From: Prunella strophiata
Lineage: Eukaryota; Chordata; Aves; Passeriformes; Prunellidae
Assembly (NCBI GenBank): GCA_036583965.1
Contig: JAZBQD010000030.1
Span: 87,713,300 to 87,777,299 of the forward strand
Direction: 5' to 3'
Length of the DNA stretch: 64,000 bases
The number at the start of each line of letters is the position of its first letter. The stretch's first letter is position 1. Made by a program: the position numbers and the translations under genes. Shown in pieces: positions 50,201-62,161 of this stretch. The notes under the pieces were generated by a model. The model was given only the letters and a program-made list of their open reading frames with translations. It was not told where the DNA came from and did not search any database.

Positions 50201-50859
50201 TTCAGCTTCTGTTTGCTTGGAAAAACTAGCTCTTTACAATATTTTATTAGAGATTACTTTAGTTACATTATGAAGTGCACTAGATTTCTTTTCAAACTGT
50301 AGCAAGCTGGAAATTCAAGATTCCTGGTGCAGAAAACATCTCAACATTAGCTTCTTTAGCCACTAGATCAATTTTCCATTTAATGTGGAATAACTTATGT
50401 CACTTGATGGCCTTTAGGGACCTTTTCATAATAAACCACTTGACAAGTGAGACAAGTAAGCTTTGCAAGATTTATAATTGATCACTGGTGCTATTGTAGA
50501 CGTGATGGAAATACCATATATAACACAAATATTTTTTAGCAAAAAAATATTATTGCTTCATAATCAGGTGTAGGTGTTAGTCTCTGATTTGGCATCACTT
50601 TGGCATAATGAGCCTGTGGTTCTGCATCTACAGAATATAAAAATAATGATGTTTTTATAAGGGTTCCAGACATCTTGCCTGTATATGAAATGTAAATACT
50701 GTGTTCAATCTTTAGCCCTTGAAATTGGGTGTGAAGGAGGGATTCTGTTTGGGCCTAAATACAGGCAGAGCTTTATTTGTGGGCTATATTCCTATGGAAG
50801 TGCAGCTGTTCAAATGCTCTTAATTCCCAACAAAGCCAGCATTGTTCTGTGGAAACACG
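44240..50859. other. Unique non-coding DNA
   Basis: About 6.6 kb with no gene, dispersed repeat or RNA gene that I can support. Frames are at most 97 codons and unrecognised. Confidence 0.4.
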
Positions 50860-51075
50860 CTGGCAGAGCTGGTGGGGCTCTGGCCAGCTGTAGGTGGGAC
50901 GACTGCAGCAGCAAGAGGCTGTCACTCAGCAGTGCAGCCAGCAGTGCCTGGTGGCTCCTGGCAGCCACAAGAGACCGTGCCTGGCCAGGGCTGTGAGCAG
51001 CAGGGCAAGGCACACCTGGCTCAGACACAGCGTGGTGAGAGCAGGCACTTGCACTCACACAGGCAGCAAAGGAAG
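50860..51075. other. GC-rich, CAG/CTG-rich island
   Basis: About 215 bases clearly richer in GC than the surroundings, with many GCAGCAG, GGCAGC and CTGGC words on the plus strand. Overlapping frames on both strands follow from the low density of A/T. CpG content is low, so it is not a classical CpG-island promoter. It could be a decayed repeat or a regulatory element. Confidence 0.45.
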
Positions 51076-54000
51076 GCTTGCAATGATTCCAGCTAAGCTG
51101 TGTGACTGCTGTGGCCTCTGAGTCTTCACCAGCATCACTTCAGTAGTCATGCTATTACACTAATTACTGGTTCAAGGCAAGGAACCACATTTTTTAGCAA
51201 CTGGGTTTAGGTGCCCCTAGAAGAGTACTGATACTCACACACTCAGACCCTCACTTCCGACTCAATTTTCTCAGATGTTTCTGACATGCTCTTCACCTGG
51301 TCAAAAAATGGCAACATTTGGGCACAACACATTGATTTAGCAAGAAGAAAAGATCAGTGGCATGGAGCACAAGGTACAGTCCAGCTTGGTCTGTTTTTAT
51401 TCATACGTGAACTTCACAAAGCAAGCCACAGGAAAGAAAACTTGTTGTAGGAGTCTCAATCTAGCTGGGAAATCCTGGTCTTTGAGAAGCTCTTCAGATT
51501 GAAGAATTTCCTACAGACACAGATACAGACAGCAGGACAGACAGAAAATGTTCGTCATTTCACCATAAAATTTGTAATCATGCAGCATTTTCTGAATGAC
51601 TAAATTTTCACTAAAATATCAAGAAACTATTAAATATTGTGGCACTGCTATCCTGTTAGAAATTTCACTAGAAAACGATAAATCCTCCCATTTTGAGGCA
51701 TAGGATTAATACTAGTCAGGGGAAATTAATAGGTTATGGCAAAATGCTAACAAGGATTTCTTGCCCATTTATTGGAAATATTCACCATTTTCTGAGAAAT
51801 ATCAGGCTAGATGGATCACTAATAGAATCTGTGCTGATAAGAGTCATGTGCTACACAAAAAAAAGAAGGAGGAAAAAAAGGTGCTTTGTTTGAGGATAAC
51901 ATTTGATTTCCAAGAAAGTCTTCCTTTGTGTTCACTTGTATAGTTATTGAGTCTGCACCAGGAGAACATCAAGATTAACAGCATTTCCCTGGAGCTTGGC
52001 TAAGGCTATATACAACACCAGTCTGTAAGAATGATAGTTGGGAGGTTTTATTTCTTTGATTGATTATTTCTTTGTTTTCCAGAGACACGTGGAATAAAGC
52101 ACACTGACACTGTCCCTCTGTCTTTCTTCCATGAGTGGTTAGACTTCACCTGGAGCTTTGAATCTGCTACTGTCTTTGAAGGAATTAATTTATTCTTTAA
52201 ATTCACTTAGGCTCATCCTCTCACCTTGAGGTACAGAGTGCCCTGCTTGCAGCCCACACCAACCTGCCATCATATTGGCAACATGAGGAAAAATGTATAT
52301 TAGGAGAGGAGGAGAAAGAATAAAATTAATTTGATCCACTCTCTAAAATGATGACATTTTAAGAGAAGTAACTTATGCAAGGGATTGCAGGAACATGGTG
52401 CCCTCTTCAGTACTTTATGTTCAAGTTCCCCTAGGGATTGACTTGCTGCAGCCAAGGGTAGAATTGCTATTTCACCTTTTGGCTGCTGCTATCTCAGTAT
52501 CACGTCCAGAGCCTAAGCCACATGACTCAGCTCTCCCCCTCACATTTTTATTTCTCTCTTTTCCATCACCCTTTCATTACAGAAAATTAAAAGAGTACAC
52601 TGTAAGGTCAGTCGTCTCTGTTGACACCTATGGGGAAGGAAATACAGAATAAAGTCTGGGGTTTATGTTTTCTGTGTCTCCTATTACTTTCAGTCAAGAT
52701 CAGCCAAAACACCTTTAATGATGTCAAGGCACAAAGTTGAAATTACAAGCTGATGTTTTAAATTTGGCTTATTTTACAAGTTTGGACTGCCTGCAGTTTT
52801 GCAAATTTCCTTAGTTCTTTTGGTTGATGTATCTGTAGATCAACCAAGTAGTCTAAAACTGTCCTCTGCTAGAAAAGCCTCATGTTTCAAGAGAAACATT
52901 GTGATCAACACTATGAAGCTCACAACCTATATCACCTTTTTTTTAGCTGAAATTAGATTTCGTGGCTTCATATTTGTGAGCTTGGAACAGTATGATATAG
53001 TTATTATAAAATAAAATGGAAGACATGGGAAATAAGTTTACTCACACCCAAATTGATAGAACTGGAGTTTCAATGGGATAATGAATAGAAGTTGTTCCCT
53101 GTATTTCTCTAAGTTTCATCACAGCAGTTACTTTCTTTAGCATTAAGACCACCTCTATTCACCTGGTTCATACCCTAAATTTATTTCATTTTGAGACAAA
53201 TCACCCTCTCTTTAGTATTTTTATTCTATTCCCAAGTGACATCTGGCCCCTGTTGCAGTAAGTGGGACTTTTGCTTTTATTTCTAGAAACCTCAGTTTTC
53301 ATTCCCTTTGTATACCAAAAGTGTCCTGATGAGTTGATGTGAGCAGGGAAACAATTTGCTTGAGAGAGGCACCTCTGTGAAACTACAATAAAGGTTCCTG
53401 CATAGCCACAGAGCTGAGGCATGCTTAGCCAAGATGGAGAAACAAGTGACTTGTGAATGCTCCCTGGTGCCTGGGTGTGCTGAGACCAACCAGGGCACAT
53501 GCCTATGCCCAGGAGCTCCTTCAGCCAGTACCAGCCAGCTCAGCAACCAAAGGGAGCCCCTTCCCTTCTCCTGTCTCTGCTCCCTGTGCTCACTCTCTCT
53601 CACCCTTCAGCAAAAAACAAGGACAGGGCACCAGACTAAGGACCTGCTCTGGGTCCAGTGAATTTTAATCCAGAGCTGGCTGTCTGCTCAGATGTGCTTT
53701 TTAGCCAGCACAACCACACCTAGCTGGGGACACAAGTGAGGAGAAAGAAGTATTTTCATATGGACGTGGGAGACTGAAGAGCAAGACAAATGTGTGTGGA
53801 AGGGAGTATTGCTCCTTTCTGCAGCATATCCCTCTTGCCACCTGAAAACATGCAATGACAGTGGGAAGAACTCCCTGCTGCTTCATGCCCTATCCAAAAT
53901 GTCACACACACAAATGAGACAACCAAATTCCCATCTTTTATTATTTTACAGCAGAGAGTGTTTTACTTATGAAGGAAATGTATAATTTAAAAACTAAAAA

Positions 54001-55474
54001 AGAACCCTTGCTATTACATGTTCATGCAAGCCAACAACAATTAGTTTGCATCAACCTTGAGGTTTTGTTCCTCAGACTTCCTAGATAATGTAAGTCAATT
54101 ATCAGGTGAAAATTTAGACATTTGTCATTCAGGATTGTGACATGAGGAACATGGAACTACAGTGTAGCTACATTGCCATGACTCCAGTTCTGCAATCAGA
54201 CACCAGACCTTACCCAAGGGGAACTGATTGCAGACTTAAGACCTAAATTTACCTAGGAGAATTGGTAGCAGTGGTGAGGTCCTGATGAAAATATTTAGGG
54301 AAAAACCCCTCTTTCTCTGAATTTTCTGATTAGAGAATGGTTTGGATTTTGATTGACTATATAGTTCATCACAAAAATAATTTTCCATTTTCCCCTCATG
54401 AAAAGTCAAGGTTTTTGTTTTGTTACCAGTTGGTTCTATCATGCTTTCAAGGGTTTTTATTTTCACAAATAGAATCCCTAAAGCTCTGGAGAGCATTAGT
54501 TTGTCACCCACAGGTGAGGCAGGGAAATGCATGTTGGATTCATGAAGAGATGGATGTTCACTCACCAGCTCGTGCATGCACCACATCTCATGTGTGTGTC
54601 TCCTATCTGGTGGGTACTTTGGCCTAACTGCTATTAGGGTTTAAGAATTTGAATAAAAATATATCCTTGACAAAGAGAAGGGCACATCCAAGACCTGAAG
54701 CAAATGTGCCTGGGATCAGAAGTCCTTGTGCTGTGAGGCTAAAGAGTAGCATGGCTAGCCTAAAGGGAGATGGGGGCAGGGTGGTCTCCTCTACAGTGGA
54801 TAAGGATGAAGTTTCAGGCTGCCCTGTCACATCCTACATGTGTTGGATATAATAAGGGGATTTTTATTTGATACATGAACAATATTGTTGATTATCATTG
54901 GCTTTCCAGATTTAATTCCGTGTCTCCTTCCATTCTCCACCTTCAATAATGTTTTCTTTGTTTCATAGATGTGGTGCTGTTACAGACTAAACTTGGTGTG
55001 TGCTAGGAGGAAGTATTACATGACAAAAGTATTTAATTTCCCAGGGACCTGGTTGAAAAATCAATCCAATACTCTTTGTTACTTATACAAGAAAGAATCC
55101 CTAGATTATTAAATAGGCTTTTTTTCTTGCCAGAAGTACCTGGAAAAAAAAGTTACAAAAGGGTTCTTCTTCTCATTCATTTCTCAATGGAAAGATACTT
55201 AATTATTGCTTTTGTTAGCATCATTATCATCATGAAATCTGAACAATCATAATAATATACTTCAGCAAACTAAAAATACTGAAAGGAATGAAATGTAAAA
55301 AAAAAAACCTAGAGTGCTTTTCCTTTGCATAATGTGAAAGTCATATGAACCACATCTATTTACTTTACCAAACCAAGCTTCTATTAGTATACTAAAAACA
55401 CTGGATAAGTTGCTTTCCACATAACCTTCTCAGCCAATATCTAATGGGAAAATAAACCCTTATTCACCTAAGTG
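51076..55474. other. Unique non-coding DNA
   Basis: No gene or repeat is recognised. A 103-codon minus-strand frame at 53292-53603 has no recognisable domain. Confidence 0.4.
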
Positions 55475-55506
55475 TCATAAAATGAGCCAATCATAAAATG
55501 AGCCAA
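55475..55506. repeat. Perfect 16-bp tandem duplication
   Basis: TCATAAAATGAGCCAA occurs at 55475-55490 and again directly at 55491-55506, followed by TCAT. This is a recent slippage or duplication event. Confidence 0.95.
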
Positions 55507-57913
55507 TCATACAAGTCTGCATCAAGTTCGTTACCTTGATCCACTGACTTTCTCATAACAATCAGCTCATTTATAATCTGGTGATGCATATCAGCTGCTA
55601 AGAGTAGCATACAGTAGTATTAAACTGCTTTTATAGGAAAAAAACCCCACCATTTGTATAACATTAGTGAGATTCCATTTGTGTGCTCCTGACAAATGGC
55701 TTCCCTGCAGTTGTCTAAGCATTAAGTTTCCAGACAAGACCCATTTATTGCTTCATTTATTGATATGCAATGCAAGTTATAGAATAAGTATCATATCAGT
55801 GAAACTAAAGCAGTAATTTGCACTGTTCTTAGAGACATAATGTCTGGAGAGTCTAAAACTAAACTAACTCCAGGAGATGTTTATGAGTATTGTGAATGAG
55901 GGATAAAAAACCCACCCAAGAGCGATAACTTGATGATGGGATTTTAATTTAATTTGAAGTAATGCAACCAAACTGCATGAGAGGAAGGAATGGAGGGAAC
56001 AATCAAGTCTCTTAACCAACACTATTTTATCCTGCCATTAAATTGTTATAATTACCCAGTATTTCACCAGATGGCAAGTCATTTCTAAAGTCAGACCAGG
56101 TGTTCAAGATGCAGAGATAATCACAAAGCTGATGACTGTGGTGAAACTAATTAAAAAGTGTGTTGCAGTGGCACAGTGGTGCTGTGGAGCAAGAGAATGA
56201 CCAAAAATAACATGATTGAAAAATTCCTAAGTACTACTACAAAAATTATTTGGAAAACAGTAAGCAAAACCAAACAGAATTTAATTAATTTGAATGATCA
56301 AGTTCAGAGAAACACTCTAATAAACTATTAGATAATATAATCTATCAGGGGGTTTCTGGGATTTTGTTTCTGGTTTCTAATACAAATAGGAAGATAGAAG
56401 TGAAAGGCAGAGCTAATAAAGATGAAAACTGTCAACCCAATCAGAAGGGCAAAACACAGGCACAGATGCACATCAAAATGAAATATGGGCACAGAAAGTC
56501 CTTTTCATGCAGATGAACGCTGATTACATGGCCACAGCTGGAAATTACAGAGAGCTTTATTCATTAAAGACTGACTATCTTCAATTAGGCTTTGCTTTCA
56601 TGACAAAACAGCAGAGTAGCAGAGAAATGAATTGCCATGCTGTGCCTGCAGTTCCCCAGAACACAGTGCCCTGCAGCCAGCACACTTCTGCTTAATAGAC
56701 CCCTTCACCTTTCTGGGACCAAAAATCAATTCAGACATGAAGGAAAATGCATTTAACTGGCAGGCAGGGGTAAAAACAAACTTTCAACACACGTAAACAC
56801 CCCACTACACAAAGAAGGAAATCAAACTGTCTTATTGCCAGCTTGGTGCACACAGGTCTACCCTGCCAGCTCTGTACTTCATGATCTTTGGCTGTCTGCT
56901 CTAAAATGTAAGTGTGAATGCTCATGCTGTGCCCAGTGGCCCTGGGGAGATCACTAATGGGCTCCGTGCTATGTCCAGACACGAAGCCTGATGCTAAGGG
57001 GACCTGGGCAAGAGTGAAAGCTGAAATCTATTAAAGACAGCTCTTCATGAGGTTTTCCACTCAAGAAAGGAGGGTGTTCACTGCTGCCCAGCTGGTCAGC
57101 CTTGGCAGAAGGGTTGCTCCTCTCTGTGCTCTTGCAACCTGTTCCAAAGTCTGTGCATGCCCATGAGGGAGGAGGGTTCAAACATCAGCAGAACATCAGC
57201 AGGCTGTTGTTTGGCAGGACTTAAAGTCCTTGTCTTCAGTAAGCATTTTTGCCATTTGCCAAAAATGATGAAAATTATATGCACCCCTTCACTGTGTGGC
57301 TGCCACATTGTGCTGATGATGTATTTTGGCACAGCTGCATGAGGAGCTTTAGCTAGCAATAGCAGTTAGATTTCAGAGTCACTCTGCTGCTTGGTTTTTA
57401 TCTCTGGGAGAACTTTCAGATGTGTGATCTGACCTTTGGGCAAGGATGCTCAGAGCATTTGCACTCTCATTAAGCCCTCCATCATTACAGAGAGTCTCTT
57501 CTTGTTGCATTTTTCTTTGCCTGCAGAAAGGTGGAAATGTCTTGGTGCAGAGGTGCTATGATTTGAAATAGGAATAGGTAGCAGATGGAGTTGATAAATC
57601 TGTTGGTAGTTCTGATTAATTCTGCCAGTAAGAATTTTGCACTCACATTAGTTCTAGCAATAACATATTGCTGGCCTCTTTCTTGATTAAGGCTACACAC
57701 TGCAGGAGCCCTGCTGCTGCAATCAAATGTTTCTTCATACCTTCTCCAGAAACCAAAAAGGATCAGTAAGTCTGTTAATGGCTGTGAAAAATTTATACCT
57801 GTTGTATCTTGCCTAGTCATTGATGTCCAGATTGTTAAAGCATTATCTCACTATTGTTTTCATCAGTTCTCCAGCTGACTCAAAAACAGAAGATTCATTT
57901 TTAATCTACCCTC
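55507..57913. other. Unique non-coding DNA
   Basis: No gene or repeat is recognised. The 111-codon minus-strand frame at 57485-57820 is unrecognised. Confidence 0.4.
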
Positions 57914-57937
57914 TTTTTTTTTTTTTTTTTTTTTTTT
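57914..57937. repeat. Poly(T) tract of 24 bases
   Basis: A pure T run, equivalent to a minus-strand poly(A), without an identifiable retroposed body. Confidence 0.95.
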
Positions 57938-59215
57938 GATCCCATATTTTGGAACTTTTCAGTCAACTCTTGTTGTGACATTGACGTTGGGAAGACATTT
58001 CCCTCACCACTGGAATGAGAAAAATAAAGACCCATAATTGGAAACAGGAGTGCTCACCCCAGATAACAGTGCAAGTCTATGGAACACTGTTTACCCAATT
58101 GAAAATACAGCTGCATTCATTCCAGCAGTGGTTCCTTAATACAGAACACACACTGCAGGGCATGAGGCTTTCCAAGTATTTTTAACCTCTTAGAAAACTG
58201 GTATTCTAGCACAAATGTCTCAAGGCATTTAATATTCAGTGCTTTGCAGTTTCCGATGGATATTTTTCTGGGGACAATTGTGAATAAGTAGATCAAGGAC
58301 TGCAGCTTCTGTGAAAGCTGGTGCAGGCACAGTGTCTTTTACTATTATGGTTATTATTAACAAGTGCATAATTTCCTGCACCAGCTGTTGTTTCTATGTT
58401 TTCTTCTTGCTGCCATACTTGCCCTGTGTTCAAACTAGCAGGGGGATTGCTATTTTTCAGAATAAGGCAAATAAAGATAGGTTAAAGGAACTTGGAAATA
58501 AAAGCTTATATATGAATTCAATAAGGACACCATAGGATTGATGTAAGCACACTGTTAGGGAAGAAGAAACTTTGCTGTTAATCTACAGATTTTTTATTAC
58601 AAATTAGAGCACATATTTTTGGCCCTCTGACCTAAGGTTCAAGTTTATACTGACCTACATGCAGAGGTCTTTAAGAGCCATGCAATCAATTTTAAGTGTT
58701 CAATATGCCTTGCATCTGCTCACATTTGCACACAGAATTGATGGAAAGGCCCTTTTACCCCTGGCTCTGCCATACAATGTCCTCTGCTGGCAGATGACAC
58801 TGCAGAATGGAGGAAGACTGGGTTAAAATCTGCTGCCCTCCTTGCCCAGGAGAAAGCTGGTATAAATGTATGTTCCCCCAAATCAGGCATGTCCCTTGGC
58901 TGTGAAGCATAAAAAAAGAAAAAAGCTGAAGAGAAGAAATAAAGTGAGAGAAAAAGAAGGTCAAGTAAGTGTTTCTCCTTCCATTAATGAGAACTGACCA
59001 TTTCCTTGTATTAGTAATATGCAAAAATAAAAATCTCTGAGTGTAACCCGATACATGATATGCTTGTAGGAGCCCTTTCTGTTGCCTTTCACAGTTGTGT
59101 TCAGCCTCAGATGGGCTTTGGCTTTCCAAACCTCAACCCAAGGACACTTGGATTATTCCACCTCCTCAGCATTCAGGCTAGTGGCCAGCTCAGAGCTGAT
59201 ATAACCAGGGAAAGC
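57938..59215. other. Unique non-coding DNA
   Basis: Nothing recognisable as gene or repeat. Confidence 0.4.
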
Positions 59216-59266
59216 CCCCATCCCATTGTTCTACCTCTCTACCCCATCCAGTGGTTCTACCTCTCT
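59216..59266. repeat. 26-bp tandem duplication
   Basis: CCCCATCCCATTGTTCTACC with TCTCT at 59216-59240 is repeated at 59242-59266 as CCCCATCCAGTGGTTCTACC with TCTCT, differing at three bases. It is a local duplication. Confidence 0.88.
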
Positions 59267-62144
59267 CCTGGGTGTTTTCATCCCTGCTTCTACTTTCTGT
59301 ACATTTTGGGTTTATGTACAAGTTCCATCAGGATATCTTTGTTCATCTAGCAGACATCTTTGCCACCATTATTTGACTTCTTTGGTGTTGGGATGGAACA
59401 TGCTTGGAAATTGAGGAAGTGATTCTTGAAAATCAATCAGCTCTCCTGGATCTCTCTTCTCTCCAGGGCCATATCCCATGGCACTTTTCAAAATAAATTT
59501 TTGGCATCATTTTAAAATAACACTGCAGTGATGACTTTGCATCATTTGCCTCACAATTTGCTTTGGATTGCCCCGTTCAAAACAACCAATTAAACAAAAT
59601 TCATATTTTGCACAATACAATAAGCTTTTTTTTTCCCATCAGGAAGCCTAGAGGCTCTGTGCTGATCCCATGTAGCTTTTGCAAAAATTCAGGACCACAA
59701 GCTTTGTGAATGGCTTCAGTCCTGCAAACCTGTTTAGCTGTGACAATTCTGGGCAAATTAAAATTTAATGCATGCTCAAGAACCTCAAAAATCAGTCTCG
59801 ACGAGAGTAAGATCAAGTCCCATTAGGTGTCATCTACAGTAATATGTTAATTCTGTCACAGAATGCAGATGAGCATTCCAGTAATAACCACACTAAAGCT
59901 AACAAAACCAAGATGTCTAGAGAGGATAATTGCTCCTATGACCTTGCTGCTTTCCAGTGAATGACCTTGTAAGATTGGAGAGTGAAGGTGGCTGAAAATG
60001 CTCTGATACAATGTTTTTCTATTAGAGAATAATCCCAAAACTGGGACATTGCAACATATATGTTGTCCTGAAGAATTTGACAAAAAATTATTTACCTTGT
60101 TTGTTTGAATAATTTGCAACTTAATGTGATCTCAAATCTCTGTTTGAACTAGTGCATCAGTATTTGAAATTAATAAGGTACAATATAAAGTTCAAATCAA
60201 GAACTAAGTATGAAGACTTCCAATAAACTCATATCAATGTTTCTCATCCTTTTTAATTTGCTCTTTGAAAATCTTTACTTCTCATTCTCAACATGAAGAA
60301 GGAATGAAAGGATACAGTGTTTTTCATTTTTTAACTACTGGTACTTAAAGGAGTGTATTAAGGCAAAATGCAGTCCAGCATCTCTTAGATAGAAAAAATG
60401 GTGTCAGGTTTATTGTTTGGGACTTCTTTTTAATTTATATAATTAAGACATTGAGATAATAGCAGTGTTCTCATGGTTTGGGAAGAAATACCTGCACTCT
60501 ACAGAGAAAACAGATGTTTTATCAAACTCTGAAGATAATCAGCATATTTACATACACACTTTTATGTTTAACTGCCAATTTCTGTTTCCCAATTAAAGTG
60601 GTTTATTTGACTGTTATCTTTAGCTAATTAGTACTTATTTTAGGGAGTGAATACAGAGTAGGTTTCATGGGAAAGTAAACTCATTGGCTTCAAGTAGGGA
60701 GAATAGCTTGATGGCTGAAAGAGAATTGCCCCAGATAATGAATTCCTGCGTGTTTTGTAATGTAACCTAATGCCTCATGCAGCTACTAAAGTCCCAGATG
60801 GCCCAGCAGAGGCACATACTCATCAGGTGACATATTAGCCAATTTAAAAGATAATTAGTAAGCACCCCTCTTTCTGTACTCTTTAAGCTGTTAGGAAGAT
60901 TCACATTCCACTCTTTTATGTACTGGCCTCCAATTCAAAACATATGGAAAATTCCTTTTTTTTTTCTTTTCCCTAGAGGTGCTGCTCTCCTGCTGCTCCC
61001 ATTGACTTCAGCACACACTTATTTCCTAAAGATGCTGCTGTGCATCTTGGCTCATGCACTTTTGATTTTCTCAATATCTTCACTGTCAGGGTATCTGCTA
61101 TTGCAGATGCCTCTTCCAGATTTCACAGCAAGGGCAGTTTATTTTTATCTTCCTTATCCCAACAGACTTGATGCTTAACTTCACCAAGAGGGGTATGGTT
61201 CAATTACTGGAGGATGTCAGTGCTGTGTAAGTGTTGGCATTGGGACAGGCCAAAATTTTGGTAAAATTATTCACAAAAAGCAGCAGGCAGATAAAGGATG
61301 TGCAGGAGATGGGTGTAGAGTGTGGCTTAATTCTGAACCATCATATGGACCTGGCTCCATCTCTTCAGACAAGCATCTTAAAATCTGAAGCCCAAATAAA
61401 CTGAGGGTATAAATGTATAAATATAGTTGAGTATAGCTCTTCCTAAGGATTTAGGCTGAGCAGGCTCTCAACCAAAGGATACAGCTATTCTGTTCTGGTA
61501 ATTAAGTAGATCACTACATTCCTATCCCCATAACATGCCAGCTTGATTTCCTTCCAAGAAGCAAGCAATGAAAGGTGTGAAGCCTTGAGCCAACACTGTG
61601 GGAGGCATGTGCTGAGACCTGACCCTTCAACATCTGGATTTCAGACTATTTAGCCTGGATCTTTTTTGCATACCCCTGATTCCCAACCTACACTTAATTT
61701 TTCCACAGATCACTCACATCCATTCTAGCAAGTGTTAATAACATGAAGGGATTTGAAGCATACATACATATACTTAAGCATACAAGTTAACATACATGGA
61801 ATAGCTGCATATACTGGACTCAGTTTTCTGTCTAGAAATCTGTTTAGATCTTTTGATCACAGCTGTTCTTCATTTTTTCTTTACCCAGTTGCTTTTCAGT
61901 CATTAATTTCACTTTTTTTCAAATTTGCTCATATCTCGAGCCTCAATTTTCTACCACTAAAATCCTGACAGGACAATTTGTATAGGTATTATAAATAGGG
62001 AATTTTGTTTTAATAGATTGTTATGCACCTACCACTTAGTCTCATGTAAGTGCTTAAGCAGTGGTGGCAAGTAACAAAGTCCTGAACCTACCTCTAGATC
62101 TGTAATTATTTTATGTCAATCCTTCATCTATATAATTATCTATA
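59267..62144. other. Unique non-coding DNA
   Basis: No gene or repeat is recognised. The block 60580-60900 has the look of a conserved non-coding element and is listed as a finding. Confidence 0.4.
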
Positions 62145-62161
62145 AATATATATATATATAA
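62145..62161. repeat. Short (TA)n microsatellite
   Basis: About eight TA units. Confidence 0.9.
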
